Source: Grimontia sedimenti (GTDB taxonomy: Bacteria; Pseudomonadota; Gammaproteobacteria; Enterobacterales; Vibrionaceae). Taken from it: 64,000 bases of DNA. The stretch is from positions 62,001 through 126,000 of the forward strand of contig NZ_JAALDL010000010.1 of the NCBI RefSeq assembly GCF_011045095.1. Direction: 5' to 3'. Below, piece after piece: positions 27,147-36,221 of the stretch; position 1 is the first letter of the stretch; every line of letters begins with the position of its first letter. The notes below the pieces were generated by a model, which saw only the letters and a program-made list of their open reading frames with translations, did no database searches and was not told the origin of the DNA. The translations under genes and the position numbers were made by a program.

Positions 27147-28618
27147 TTAACTAAGCTGGTTCAGTAGATCGCCTACCATCAAAGGCTTTGAGTAGAAATA
27201 TCCTTGCTGATACTGACAGCCACGGTGAATAAGAAAATCAACCTGTTCTCCGTTTTCTACCCCCTCTGCGACAATTGCGATGTTCAGACGATGAGCAAGT
27301 TCAATGATGGACTCCAACACTGGCGCATTCACCGAATCTACCCCCACAGTATCGACAAAACATTTGTCGATTTTCAGATAGTCGAGGTTAAGTCGCTGCA
27401 GCATGGACAATGAAGTATGCCCTACCCCGAAATCATCGATCGCCACTGATACGCCAAGGCGACGCGCCGCGTCAATCTGGGTAAGCGCTGAGTCGTCCAA
27501 CAACTGACGTTCAGTGATCTCAAGCGTAATGGAAACGGGCAACGCATCGAACAGCCCCAGCACATAGGCCAACTCCGATTCAAAGCTTGGACAGGTCATA
27601 AACTCCGGCGGGACATTGATGCCTAATGGTAGGTTTTTCCTGTAGGCAGCAATGCCATGTCCTGGGCTGCGCGGGAAAAGACATAGTGGGTAAATTCAAC
27701 ACCCAAGCCATTCTGCTCGATGGCTGGAATAAAAATATCCGGCCCCACTGCGCCCATCTTTGAATGTTGCCAACGCGCTAACGCTTCGAAGCCATAAAGC
27801 TCACCCATTGCGTCGTAAACCGGTTGATACATCAAATAGAACTCTCCGCGTTTCATGCCGGTTTTAATTTCTTCGATGAGAGAAAAGCGGGGCTTCAGAC
27901 GCATGATAATCAGGTGGGAAAACAGGGAAATCAGCAGCCCAAGAGGAATACTCGCCAACGTGAACATCAGCATGGAGTAACGCACATAACTTTCCGTGGG
28001 TTCAACGCCGAGCTCAATGTGAAAACGCTGCGATTTGAAGTAATGCATGCTTTCAAGGTCATACTGGCTTCGGTTAAACAAACACTTGTCACCAATCCAA
28101 ATCGCCAGCTTTTCATATTGCAGCGAGTCTGAAATATCCATGTGGCTGATAAACTCGTCTAAAGAGACAACAGCCATACCTCGGGTATCGAGATCCTTTT
28201 TATTCTGCGAAACAATCACCAACACCCGTTCATGACCCACTGCTCCTGCCTTAGGATAGCTGTGAATACCTGGCGTCAGATTTGCGGTGATCAAAGACGG
28301 GTCGACCCAGTCAAAGACAGTGTCAGACTGACACATGACCTGACCATTTTTCACGGTCACGAAATCATGCACGCTTGGCCAGAGTTTCAGTCGGCTCTTG
28401 ATAGAGCGGCAATTAGAGGTATGACTCATGATCACCTGCGCCTGATTGGTCAGCGACTCTATCTTTCTTTCAAGGGTTTTTAGGTATATCCCTCCAAAGT
28501 CATCGACATGTTTATCAATGGACAACTTGGACAGATACAGCCCCAGCAACACAACAAAAAACATCGGCACACATACCAGCGTCAGGTAGTACACCAAATC
28601 TTGCCCATTGCGTTTCAT
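27147..28618 (-). pseudogene. CSS-motif EAL-domain phosphodiesterase with a one-base frameshift
   Basis: Two frames together make one 490-residue protein. The N-terminal part (28618 down) has a membrane helix, a periplasmic CSS-like sensor domain with Cys residues (HTSNCRSIKSR), a second helix (SMLMFTLASIPLGLLISLF) and the start of the EAL domain (YGFEALARWQH). After LLPTGK the frame ends at a TAG, but another frame continues with NLPLGINVPPEF and carries the rest of the catalytic set: LEITERQLL, AIDDFGVGHTS, YLKIDKCF, VAEGVEN. The shift lies in a run of five T on the + strand (27634-27638) where six would restore the frame. If intact, it would hydrolyse cyclic-di-GMP at the inner membrane under redox or periplasmic control. 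Confidence 0.85.
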
Positions 28619-28894
28619 GCTCGAAAACCTTGTTCAGTAAAGATGTGAGGCCGTGGGATCTTGGAGATGACCTGCCTACTTTTCCGAACATCATACGCTT
28701 TATAGCTGAATGATTGTTGATTGAGAGCAACTAGCCAGCCATCAATCCGTCGAGAAAAGTGGACACCACGAACAGGAGTGCGATGTATATCACAAGGATT
28801 CTGAGACTGTCATAGAGATTTTAGAGTGAAAGCTCAAATTTTTGATGTGCGGCAGAAAACCGCGTCTGGATTAAATGAAGAGGACGCTGTTCAA

Positions 28895-29965
28895 TCAGGC
28901 TTCACCCGCCAAATGCTTTAGAAAACGAAGCTGTTGGCGCTCCTGATCTGAGGGTTGATAGGGTGCGTCGCTCAGCGAATCTGCACTCAACTCGCCAAGT
29001 TCAATTTGCCCAACCTGACTCACACCATACTGTGTTTCTTCACCTGGTCGACCAGACATTCGTTCCAACTGAATATCCTTTAACGAATACGCTCCGCTTT
29101 CACCCGAGAAAACGGATTGATGAGCTTTCAATACAATCTCACCCTGCCCTTCACCCAGCTTTTGCTTTTCCGTTAGCACGGCAACAGGCGTACCATCTTC
29201 TCGATATAAGTTGGCGCGAAGACGGTAAAGCCCCGCTTTTTTGGCATCGATGGTAACAGGTATCATCCAGTCGGCTTGTCGGGTGTACGTAGGCTCAGCT
29301 CTCATGACAAACGCTACGGGATTGGCATAGCTAATGTCAGCCGTTAACACATCACTGCCACCTTCAAAGCGCACCGTGACCTTCAGCCTTAGCTGTGAAG
29401 ATGTCGACTCATCAGGCTGCATTTCCCCATCAGCATTTTCACTGCTTCCACTTGCGACTTCTTCACGACTGCCAATGTCTAATAACGAGTAACGCATACC
29501 AAGCACAGGAAGTGAACTTTTCACTTTAAAAGGCACAGTCTCTGGGTAGAAAAAGCGATATTTATCAAGAGACAAGACAGCAGACTCCTTCCCATCAAGA
29601 ACCGGCATTTCCACTTCAGCAAAACGGTTTGGGTTCAGATAAGGGCTGTCTGACGACAGAATAGGTTGGGAATAAGGTGGGTAATGCAGTTCTTGCTCGA
29701 AGGTTTGTGCCACCATAGAAAACTGCGCGGTCATCGCTTCCGGAATCTCCATCACCGGCAAGGGTTCATCTGGCATTGGTTCAGGCTCAATTTGCTTGGC
29801 AAGGGGCAACGGTTGAGGCTCTGATTCTGATGAAGACGCCGTCTCTTTCTCGGGCACCATCGTCGCAGGGTCCTGCGCGGGCGTTTCTGTTCCCGTATCT
29901 CCAAGTAGCCAAACACCCATTCCTGCGAGTGCCAAGGTTATCAGCACCGTACCCGCTTTTCTCAT
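28895..29965 (-). CDS. Unknown envelope protein downstream of the lipase gene
   Basis: The 356-residue protein starts with MRKAGTVLITLALAGMGVWL, an uncleaved anchor or signal peptide, then has a Pro/Glu-rich low-complexity linker (about residues 22-75) and a folded periplasmic part with the block HYPPYSQPILSSDSPYLNPN. I recognise this block from other marine gamma-proteobacterial envelope proteins but cannot name a function. A lipase chaperone (Lif) was considered because of the neighbour, but its motifs are absent. It starts 78 bp after the lipase gene on the same strand; a hairpin lies between them. Confidence 0.6.
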   Translation of the reverse strand: MRKAGTVLITLALAGMGVWLLGDTGTETPAQDPATMVPEKETASSSESEPQPLPLAKQIEPEPMPDEPLPVMEIPEAMTAQFSMVAQTFEQELHYPPYSQPILSSDSPYLNPNRFAEVEMPVLDGKESAVLSLDKYRFFYPETVPFKVKSSLPVLGMRYSLLDIGSREEVASGSSENADGEMQPDESTSSQLRLKVTVRFEGGSDVLTADISYANPVAFVMRAEPTYTRQADWMIPVTIDAKKAGLYRLRANLYREDGTPVAVLTEKQKLGEGQGEIVLKAHQSVFSGESGAYSLKDIQLERMSGRPGEETQYGVSQVGQIELGELSADSLSDAPYQPSDQERQQLRFLKHLAGEA

Positions 29966-30012
29966 TGACTCTTCCTTGTTAAACACCACCCCATGCAGAG
30001 CGGAAATCAGTC

Positions 30013-30035
30013 CCGGAGGAGACTTGCTCCTCCGG
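30013..30035 (-). terminator. GC-rich hairpin between the lipase gene and its downstream neighbour
   Basis: CCGGAGGAG-ACTTG-CTCCTCCGG is a perfect 9-bp stem. On the minus strand it is not followed by a T tract, so it is more likely an attenuator or mRNA-stabilising hairpin at the end of the lipase gene than a full terminator. Confidence 0.5.
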
Positions 30036-30042
30036 TTATCAC

Positions 30043-31092
30043 TTATCGCAGGTTAGCCACCAGCTCAGACATGGTGTGGTTTTCGGAGCCATTCACGTAA
30101 CGAAAATACGCCCAGCTCCACCATGACCAGGAGTCAGACGTGCTGACAGAAACCTGCGTGCCATCTCCTAAAGACACACGACTGTTCGCTGCAGTCACTT
30201 TTCCTTGGTGAACATCGCCGATCACCCCACCATGGGTGTAGCCACTGCCCATCAGCATCGGATAGTGCTGCGGCATAAAGCTCGATACACCGCGGGATTG
30301 ACTCGACACCTTGCCATCATAGGCGACAGTGCGGGAACAACTGCTGAAATTGCCCACAGTGCTTGAACCACAGGTCGAATGCGATGCGACAACACCATCA
30401 TCATGACCCGGTAAAAATGGCGATGTCACACCAAGATACTCGCTCGAATCACCGGTGAAACGAATGCGGGGAACCCTGCCATCCGGGAAAGGCGCGATTT
30501 GTCGAGCGTTTGCCACTTTCAGGTCATTTAACACGCCAGTGTTGCTGCTGTTTGGCATTTCACCCAACCAAAGTGATATAGCAAATTGTAAGGTTGTGTT
30601 TAAAACACCACCACCTTCAGCAATATTTACTGCCATGTCTGCCAGTTCAGAGCCACCGCCGGCACCCGCAAAGTCAAACGTAGAAATAATATTTAACGGT
30701 GGTAAGCCTTCGTTTAAAAGCCAATTTTCTTGATTATCTAAAATATAGCGTGTAACCAGGTCACCGGTAGAGTGCGTAACAAAAATACATCCGTTGGCAC
30801 AGGTATTACTTTGCGCAAGTTGTTTTAATTTCGGCCATGCATAGTCACTGGCAATTTTCCCCGCTACACGTTCGTGGGAAGGCCAGTCGATACGCACATC
30901 TGCACGACTGTTCCAATACTGCTCCCAGTAGTGTTCACCATCAGCACTAACCTCTGCTGGACCAGGCCTGGCGGCGAGTTGAGAGGGTTGCAAGCCATGA
31001 ACCAGCACGACAGGATGCTGGCCTATGGCGGCTGTTGCTGAAAAAGAAAGAGCTGCTGTTGAAAGTGAGAGCATTGCTATCGTTTTTTTCAT
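30043..31092 (-). CDS. Secreted lipase-like alpha/beta hydrolase
   Basis: The 349-residue protein has a Sec signal peptide (MKKTIAMLSLSTAALSFSATA), then the oxyanion-hole motif HPVVLVHGLQPSQ and a nucleophile elbow FVTHSTGDLVTRY. In typical lipases the elbow is GxSxG; here it is THSTG, with Thr for the first Gly. Candidate acid and base are in PGHDDGVVASHS and QHYPMLMGSGYTHGG. The Cys residues could form disulfides. A triacylglycerol lipase or esterase activity is inferred; the downstream gene may assist export or anchoring. Confidence 0.78.
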   Translation of the reverse strand: MKKTIAMLSLSTAALSFSATAAIGQHPVVLVHGLQPSQLAARPGPAEVSADGEHYWEQYWNSRADVRIDWPSHERVAGKIASDYAWPKLKQLAQSNTCANGCIFVTHSTGDLVTRYILDNQENWLLNEGLPPLNIISTFDFAGAGGGSELADMAVNIAEGGGVLNTTLQFAISLWLGEMPNSSNTGVLNDLKVANARQIAPFPDGRVPRIRFTGDSSEYLGVTSPFLPGHDDGVVASHSTCGSSTVGNFSSCSRTVAYDGKVSSQSRGVSSFMPQHYPMLMGSGYTHGGVIGDVHQGKVTAANSRVSLGDGTQVSVSTSDSWSWWSWAYFRYVNGSENHTMSELVANLR

Positions 31093-31510
31093 TTTAAACC
31101 ACCCTTTTGTATTGGTTTCGCTCAGCGTAGGGTAGATTCAAAAATATAACAATTCATTAACATAGATCTCGCTCTCGTTATTTGAAAATCTAATTGATAA
31201 ATTTATTTTTAATGTAAAAGTCAGCGACATTGTTTGTATAAATGCGACAAGATATTCGACTTACATAACAGCTATTACATTAGGAGTTTCGAAAACTAAC
31301 TCTATTTTCACCCACTAGAATTAAATAAAATCAATTGCATAAAATGGCCAAATTATTTCGATTGATATAGTCAAACCGCAGTAGCCTCACCAATTCTCAT
31401 GCCAATTTCTTAGCGATGACCAGTGACGCCGCGGTCTGTTCCTTCTTGGTCGTATACAAGCAATCCCGAAGTCGTAATTAAATAATTTTCCACATAGAAA
31501 CAGGGTCATT
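31093..31510. other. AT-rich divergent intergenic region
   Basis: About 420 bp, clearly richer in A+T than the flanking genes, between the lipase gene (-) and the small ORF/gbcA unit (+). It must hold both promoters. No operator could be assigned by eye. Confidence 0.55.
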
Positions 31511-31633
31511 ATGCAGGTATACCCAAGCAAACTGCTGGCAGCAGTGTGGGCGGGTTGGATGCTAATTGCTTGGACTGACGTTCAAGAGAGCCTCGATATG
31601 ACTGGTACTTCACTAGGGAAAGAAGATGACTAA
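31511..31633 (+). CDS. Possible 40-aa small membrane protein overlapping gbcA
   Basis: ATG 31511 opens a 40-codon frame: MQVYPSKLLAAVWAGWMLIA, then an acidic tail ending GKEDD. It has a hydrophobic, Trp-rich segment long enough to enter the membrane. Its stop codon at 31631 overlaps the gbcA start (31626) by 8 bases. AGGG precedes it by 6 bases. Either it is a small membrane partner of GbcA or a leader peptide whose translation controls gbcA; it could also be chance. No homologue is known to me. Confidence 0.4.
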   Translation: MQVYPSKLLAAVWAGWMLIAWTDVQESLDMTGTSLGKEDD

Positions 31634-32879
31634 AGTGCCCGCACAACGCATTGATAATGCGCTTATTGACCGCAACGCCGTGAAAACCATGCTGGAAAGA
31701 CGTATCCCCGATCACACGTTGGAACAGCCGTTTTACAATAGCGAAGCCCTGTTCCAGATAGATATGGAAGAGATCTTCCACAAAGAATGGATTTTCGCTG
31801 GCATGAGTTGTGAGCTGCCAAAACGCGGCAGCTACATCACGGTCGATATTGGTCTGAGCCCTGTCATCATCCTGCGGGATAACAAAGATGAAATCCGTGC
31901 TTTCCATAATACCTGTCGTCACCGCGGCTCGAAGATCTGTCTGGCCGCTAAAGGCAAAACACCCAAACTCGTCTGTCCATATCACCAATGGGCTTACGAT
32001 TTGGACGGTTCACTGGTCTACAACGGTCAGGACATGGATGATAGCTTTGATCGATCCACCCATGGATTGGCGTCTGTACATTGTCAGGTAGCTGGGGGCT
32101 ATATCTTTGTTTGCCTTGCCGAAACAGCACCGCCCATTGAAGACTTCGTGAAAGACATGGAGTACTACCTGGAACCGCACGATCTCTACAATGCAAAAGT
32201 CGCGGTACAGAGCGAAATCATTGAGAAAGCCAACTGGAAACTGGTGGTGGAAAACAACCGCGAATGCTATCACTGCGATGGCTCCCACCCAGAGCTTCTA
32301 AACTCATTGTTAGAATGGGACGATAACAATGATCCCCGCGCCACACCAGAGTTCAAAGCGTTAGTCGAGAAGCAGCAAAATTTCTGGTCTGGCATGGATA
32401 TCCCTTATCAATACCAAATGCGTTACGACAACCGTAACCGCATTGTTCGTACCCCGCTAAAAGAGGGTACCCACTCCATGACGATGGATGGTCAGGCTGC
32501 CAGTAAAAAGCTTCTCGGCCGTATCACCTCACCGGATCTTGGTGCACTACGTATTCTTCACCTGCCAAATTCCTGGAACCATGGTATGGGCGATCATCAC
32601 ATCGCGTTTCAGATCCTGCCAATCAGCCCACAGGAAACCAAAGTCATCACCCGCTGGTTGGTGCACAAAGATGCTGTCGAAGGCGTCGATTATGACCCTG
32701 AAAACCTTCGCCATGTCTGGGATGCGACCAATGCGCAGGACAGAACCTTGTCTGAAAATAACCAGCTGGGCGTAAATTCCATGGGCTATCAACCGGGGCC
32801 CTATTCCAAAACCTATGAATTCGGGGTGATCAACTTCGTCAATTGGTACTGCGAGCGCATGAAAGAAAATCTGGGTTAG
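31626..32879 (+). CDS. gbcA: Glycine betaine demethylase, Rieske oxygenase subunit
   Basis: The 417-residue protein is the Rieske oxygenase half of the system that demethylates glycine betaine to dimethylglycine with release of formaldehyde. The Rieske [2Fe-2S] ligands are in CRHRGSKIC (Cys-x-His) and VCPYHQWAY (Cys-x2-His); the mononuclear iron site is in NNRECYHCDGSHPELL (two His) with a later Asp. The C-terminal block YQPGPYSKTYEFGVINFV is nearly the same as in Pseudomonas GbcA. It starts at ATG 31626, overlapping a small ORF, and is followed after 133 bp by gbcB. Confidence 0.93.
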   Translation: MTKVPAQRIDNALIDRNAVKTMLERRIPDHTLEQPFYNSEALFQIDMEEIFHKEWIFAGMSCELPKRGSYITVDIGLSPVIILRDNKDEIRAFHNTCRHRGSKICLAAKGKTPKLVCPYHQWAYDLDGSLVYNGQDMDDSFDRSTHGLASVHCQVAGGYIFVCLAETAPPIEDFVKDMEYYLEPHDLYNAKVAVQSEIIEKANWKLVVENNRECYHCDGSHPELLNSLLEWDDNNDPRATPEFKALVEKQQNFWSGMDIPYQYQMRYDNRNRIVRTPLKEGTHSMTMDGQAASKKLLGRITSPDLGALRILHLPNSWNHGMGDHHIAFQILPISPQETKVITRWLVHKDAVEGVDYDPENLRHVWDATNAQDRTLSENNQLGVNSMGYQPGPYSKTYEFGVINFVNWYCERMKENLG

Positions 32880-33012
32880 AACCAGTGGAAAATTGGGGGT
32901 AAGTCAGGGTGGTGTATTCAGGTATGTGTATGTCGTGCCTGTGTAATCTAAAACCCTGAATCCACCCCACAATCGCAGCAGGAAACCGCGAAAAATCTCA
33001 GGGAAAATCACT

Positions 33013-34128
33013 ATGAACGAACTGGAACCCTTACCCGAAGACAGCTTAAACCCGGTTAATACGCAGACCTGGGCAAATGGCCGTCATGTTGTGCGCTGTG
33101 TTAAGGTGATTCAGGAAACACATGATGTAAAAACTTTCTGCTTTATGAGCCAGACACCCATCATGTTTTTCTTCAAACCCGGCCAGTTTGTGACGCTTGA
33201 GCTGGAGATTGGTGGCGAGCAGGTGATGCGAAGCTACACCATGTCGTCCTCCCCTTCTGTTCCGTACAGCTTTTCGATTACGGTGAAACGGGTCAAAAAT
33301 GGGTTGGTCTCTAACTGGCTTCACGACAACCTTCGGGTAGAAGATGAGATTGCCGTTCATGGCCCGGTTGGCAACTTCAACTGCATCGACTTCTCTACCG
33401 ACAAAGCGCTATTCCTTTCTGGCGGCGTTGGCATTACGCCTGTCATGTCGATGGCAAGGTGGTGGTACGACACCAACAGCTTGGTCGACATGAAATTTGT
33501 CCATAGTGCTCAAACCCCAAAAGACATCATCTTCAAGAAAGAGCTCGAACTGATTGCGTCACGTATCGACAATTTCGAGCTCAGCATCATCTGTGAACGC
33601 TACGACATCGGCGAAAGCTGGCACGGCTATCGCGGCTTTCTGACCCAGCAAATACTCGAACTCATCGCACCGGATGTCCTTCAGCGCGAAGTCTACTGTT
33701 GTGGCCCCGAGCCTTACATGAGAGCCGTGCGCGCCATGCTTAAAGACATCGGCTACGACATGTCGCGTTACCACGAAGAAAGCTTTGGTGAGACGCCACC
33801 GGAAGCCATTGAAGATGCAGAAGAGTCTGCAGAACTGGCGCAAATTGCGGAAGAGTTGCCGCAAGCCGGGTTCAGTGTGGAATTTATTGATGAAGGCATG
33901 TCTGTCACGGTGACCGAAAACGAAACCGTGCATGCTGCCAGTACCAAGTTGGGCGTACAAATTCCCAAAGCTTGCGGCATGGGGATCTGCGGTTCGTGCA
34001 AAGTGAGGTTACTGTCAGGGAATGTCAATATGGAGCACAACGGCGGGATCAGCGACGAAGAAATTGAAGAAGGCTACATTCTCAGCTGTTGTAGCAAGCC
34101 CCTTGATGATGTGTCGATTGAGACCTGA
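33013..34128 (+). CDS. gbcB: Glycine betaine demethylase, reductase subunit
   Basis: The 371-residue reductase passes electrons from NAD(P)H to GbcA. An FAD-binding ferredoxin-reductase barrel with MRSYTMSSSP (residues about 75-85) comes first, then the nucleotide-binding domain with FLSGGVGITPVMSMA and YCCGPEPYM, and at the C-terminus a plant-type [2Fe-2S] domain with KACGMGICGSCKVRL and a fourth cysteine in ILSCC. This one-protein oxidoreductase-ferredoxin layout is that of GbcB. A strong terminator follows. Confidence 0.92.
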   Translation: MNELEPLPEDSLNPVNTQTWANGRHVVRCVKVIQETHDVKTFCFMSQTPIMFFFKPGQFVTLELEIGGEQVMRSYTMSSSPSVPYSFSITVKRVKNGLVSNWLHDNLRVEDEIAVHGPVGNFNCIDFSTDKALFLSGGVGITPVMSMARWWYDTNSLVDMKFVHSAQTPKDIIFKKELELIASRIDNFELSIICERYDIGESWHGYRGFLTQQILELIAPDVLQREVYCCGPEPYMRAVRAMLKDIGYDMSRYHEESFGETPPEAIEDAEESAELAQIAEELPQAGFSVEFIDEGMSVTVTENETVHAASTKLGVQIPKACGMGICGSCKVRLLSGNVNMEHNGGISDEEIEEGYILSCCSKPLDDVSIET

Positions 34129-34156
34129 AACCCTAATATCCCGCCAACTGATTGAT

Positions 34157-34193
34157 ACCAAAGAAGCTCCTTTACGGAGCTTCTTTGGTTTTA
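34157..34193 (+). terminator. Terminator of the gbcAB unit
   Basis: ACCAAAGAAGCTCC and GGAGCTTCTTTGGT form a perfect 14-bp stem around TTTAC, followed by TTTT. Confidence 0.93.
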
Positions 34194-34378
34194 TCACCAT
34201 TCGTACAAGATTTCAGACAAAAAGCCTGCCTAACACAACCATTACCGAACGCTAACAAAACTCAGTAGGTTATAAACCAAAGTGTACTTACCAAGACGCC
34301 ATATTAACGAGGTGGCTTGGAACAACTGCTGCAGCAAACACCCAATTAATAACTCCAATGGAAATAGGAGATAGAGAA

Positions 34379-34519
34379 ATGACTATGTTCAAAACACTGA
34401 TGTTAACCTTCGCAGTATTTTTCTCAGGCTTGGCACTCGCCAGCGACACCGCGACTGACTGCTCGGAAGGTTCTGAAGCCCCAGAGTGTCAGGTAAAGGA
34501 TGACAGCAGCACTAACTAA
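34379..34519 (+). CDS. Tiny secreted protein, 46 aa
   Basis: The ATG at 34379 follows a strong ribosome-binding site (TAGGAG, 8 bases away). The product has a clean Sec signal peptide (MTMFKTLMLTFAVFFSGLAL, then AS), leaving a mature peptide of about 27 residues that is acidic and has two cysteines (TDCSEGSEAPECQVKDD), which could form one disulfide in the periplasm. It is too short for usual gene callers. It lies after the gbcAB terminator and is probably transcribed separately. Function is unknown. Confidence 0.65.
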   Translation: MTMFKTLMLTFAVFFSGLALASDTATDCSEGSEAPECQVKDDSSTN

Positions 34520-34597
34520 CTGTCATTTGAAAGGCGCTTCCAGTTTTCCATACAACTGTTGAAGCGCCATCAAAACCCGTCCGTTTATTGGTCGTAT

Positions 34598-35686
34598 TTA
34601 TTGACTGTAGTTGGGGTAATCCACGTATCCTTTTTCACTCCCCCCAAACAGGGTCGTGGAATCAAACTCCGCCAGTCTCCAACCATGCTGAAGCCGCGTC
34701 GGAAAATCAGGGTTGGCAATAAACGGACGTCCAAACGCCACCAGATCCGCATACCCTTTATTCACGATCTCCGTTGCCCGGATTTGATCGTATTTCCCTG
34801 CCACGATCACAGAGCCCTTGTAACGCGCTCGAAGCTGCTGACGAAACCCTTCAGACACCTGTGGCGCATCATCCCAATCCGCTTCGGACAAATGAAGGTA
34901 AGCCACATTCAGGTCGTCCACCTCACCCGCCACATACAGAATCGTGTTGATTATGTCAGGACAATGCATGCCACGCGCGGTGATAAAAGGCGCCAAACGC
35001 ACACCAACACGGCTTGCACCTACTTCATCACTCACTGCCTCAACCACTTCCAGAAGCAATCGCGCACGGTTTTCAATACTGCCGCCATATATATCGTTTC
35101 GGATATTTGAGGTAGAGCGCAGAAACTGATCTAGCAAGTACCCGTTAGCCGCATGGATTTCGACACCGTCAAATCCAGCTTTCATCGCATTGGCTGCGGC
35201 TTTTCTGTAATCCTCAACAATTTTCCCAATCTCATCAATTTCCAATGCTCTAGGCCTTGGGCAATCCACCATACTTCCCTGCCCGTTTTCGTCGGCAACC
35301 CAGACCTGCGCATCTGGCTTGATTGCCGAAGGCGCAACCGGTGGCTCGCCATGGTGAAAGCTTTCATGGGACATTCTTCCCACATGCCAAAGCTGCAGGA
35401 ATATTTTCCCGCCCTTTTGATGAACCGCATCCGTCACTAATCGCCACCCTTCAATCTGTTTGGCTGTGTGAATGCCCGGCGTAAAACTGTAGCCCTGCCC
35501 TTGCGGAGAAATCTGCGTCGCTTCGGTGATGATAAGCCCCGCGCCTGCTCGCTGCGCATAGTAATCTGCCATCATAGCATTCGGGATATTGCCGGGCTGC
35601 GTGGTGCGACAGCGGGTCATTGGTGCCATCACTATCCGGTTTTTCAGTGCTAATCCACCTGTTAAGTAATCGTCAAACAAGGTCAT
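34598..35686 (-). CDS. nemA: Old yellow enzyme, alkene/N-ethylmaleimide reductase
   Basis: The 362-residue flavoprotein is a TIM barrel of the OYE family that reduces C=C bonds of alpha,beta-unsaturated carbonyls and other electrophiles with NADPH. Typical blocks are NRIVMAPMTRCRT, QLWHVGRMSH, GFDGVEIHAANGYLLDQFL (His/Asn for substrate carbonyl) and DLVAFGRPFIANPD. It resembles E. coli NemA. It is followed upstream on the same strand by a VOC protein, and a divergent LysR gene lies beyond: the usual setup of a stress-inducible detoxification unit. Confidence 0.9.
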   Translation of the reverse strand: MTLFDDYLTGGLALKNRIVMAPMTRCRTTQPGNIPNAMMADYYAQRAGAGLIITEATQISPQGQGYSFTPGIHTAKQIEGWRLVTDAVHQKGGKIFLQLWHVGRMSHESFHHGEPPVAPSAIKPDAQVWVADENGQGSMVDCPRPRALEIDEIGKIVEDYRKAAANAMKAGFDGVEIHAANGYLLDQFLRSTSNIRNDIYGGSIENRARLLLEVVEAVSDEVGASRVGVRLAPFITARGMHCPDIINTILYVAGEVDDLNVAYLHLSEADWDDAPQVSEGFRQQLRARYKGSVIVAGKYDQIRATEIVNKGYADLVAFGRPFIANPDFPTRLQHGWRLAEFDSTTLFGGSEKGYVDYPNYSQ

Positions 35687-35699
35687 TGTCTTTCTCCTT

Positions 35700-36122
35700 T
35701 CAATGCTTCAGTTGATTGGCAGAGCGGACAACAGGAATGTCCTCCGGCATGTCGGTATCAGGCACATCGAGTTCGATCAGTAAGGTGCCGACCGCAAGAA
35801 ACACCTGAACCACGCCCTCTTCCGGCACCCGGGCAAGCGTGAAGTCAAAACCCGCCGCATCAAGCTTTGCCATCAAACGGTTCGCGGGAATCTCAGAACG
35901 AAACGCCACATGATTGAGCTTCACCTGCGCTTCATCTTCCACATCCACCACATGTAGCAAGGCGTCTTTCCCTTGATAAAACCAGCGTCCCGGAAACGGA
36001 AAGGCCGGACGCTTTCCTTGATGCAAGCCCAACACAGTTGCCAGTTTCAGTAATGTCTCGTCCTCTTCGCGGCTAAACACACTCAGGTGGTCAAACTGCC
36101 AGGTCGTCGTTATGTCCTTCAT
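35700..36122 (-). CDS. VOC/glyoxalase-like protein
   Basis: The 140-residue protein has a glyoxalase-like betaalphabetabetabeta pattern (FDHLSVFSREEDETLLKLA, VKLNHVAFRSEIPANRLMA). Substrate is unknown. It lies 13 bp upstream of the alkene reductase gene on the same strand, so they are one operon, possibly directed at reactive carbonyls or dienes. Confidence 0.75.
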   Translation of the reverse strand: MKDITTTWQFDHLSVFSREEDETLLKLATVLGLHQGKRPAFPFPGRWFYQGKDALLHVVDVEDEAQVKLNHVAFRSEIPANRLMAKLDAAGFDFTLARVPEEGVVQVFLAVGTLLIELDVPDTDMPEDIPVVRSANQLKH

Positions 36123-36221
36123 GCTTTACCCTCTCTGCTCATTGGTAGGAAAAAGCTTATTTGACCTCTTGGCGTTGAAAAACTAGCCTGATCTTTAACC
36201 TCTTTAAAATTATTTTTGAAA

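Noticed and set aside
28895-29965. Lipase chaperone (Lif)
   Set aside because: Position next to a lipase suggested it, but no Lif motif or typical alpha-helical repeat is seen.
34535-34570. Terminator after the 46-aa peptide gene
   Set aside because: GGCGCTTC and GAAGCGCC can pair, but the loop is about 20 bases and no T tract follows.
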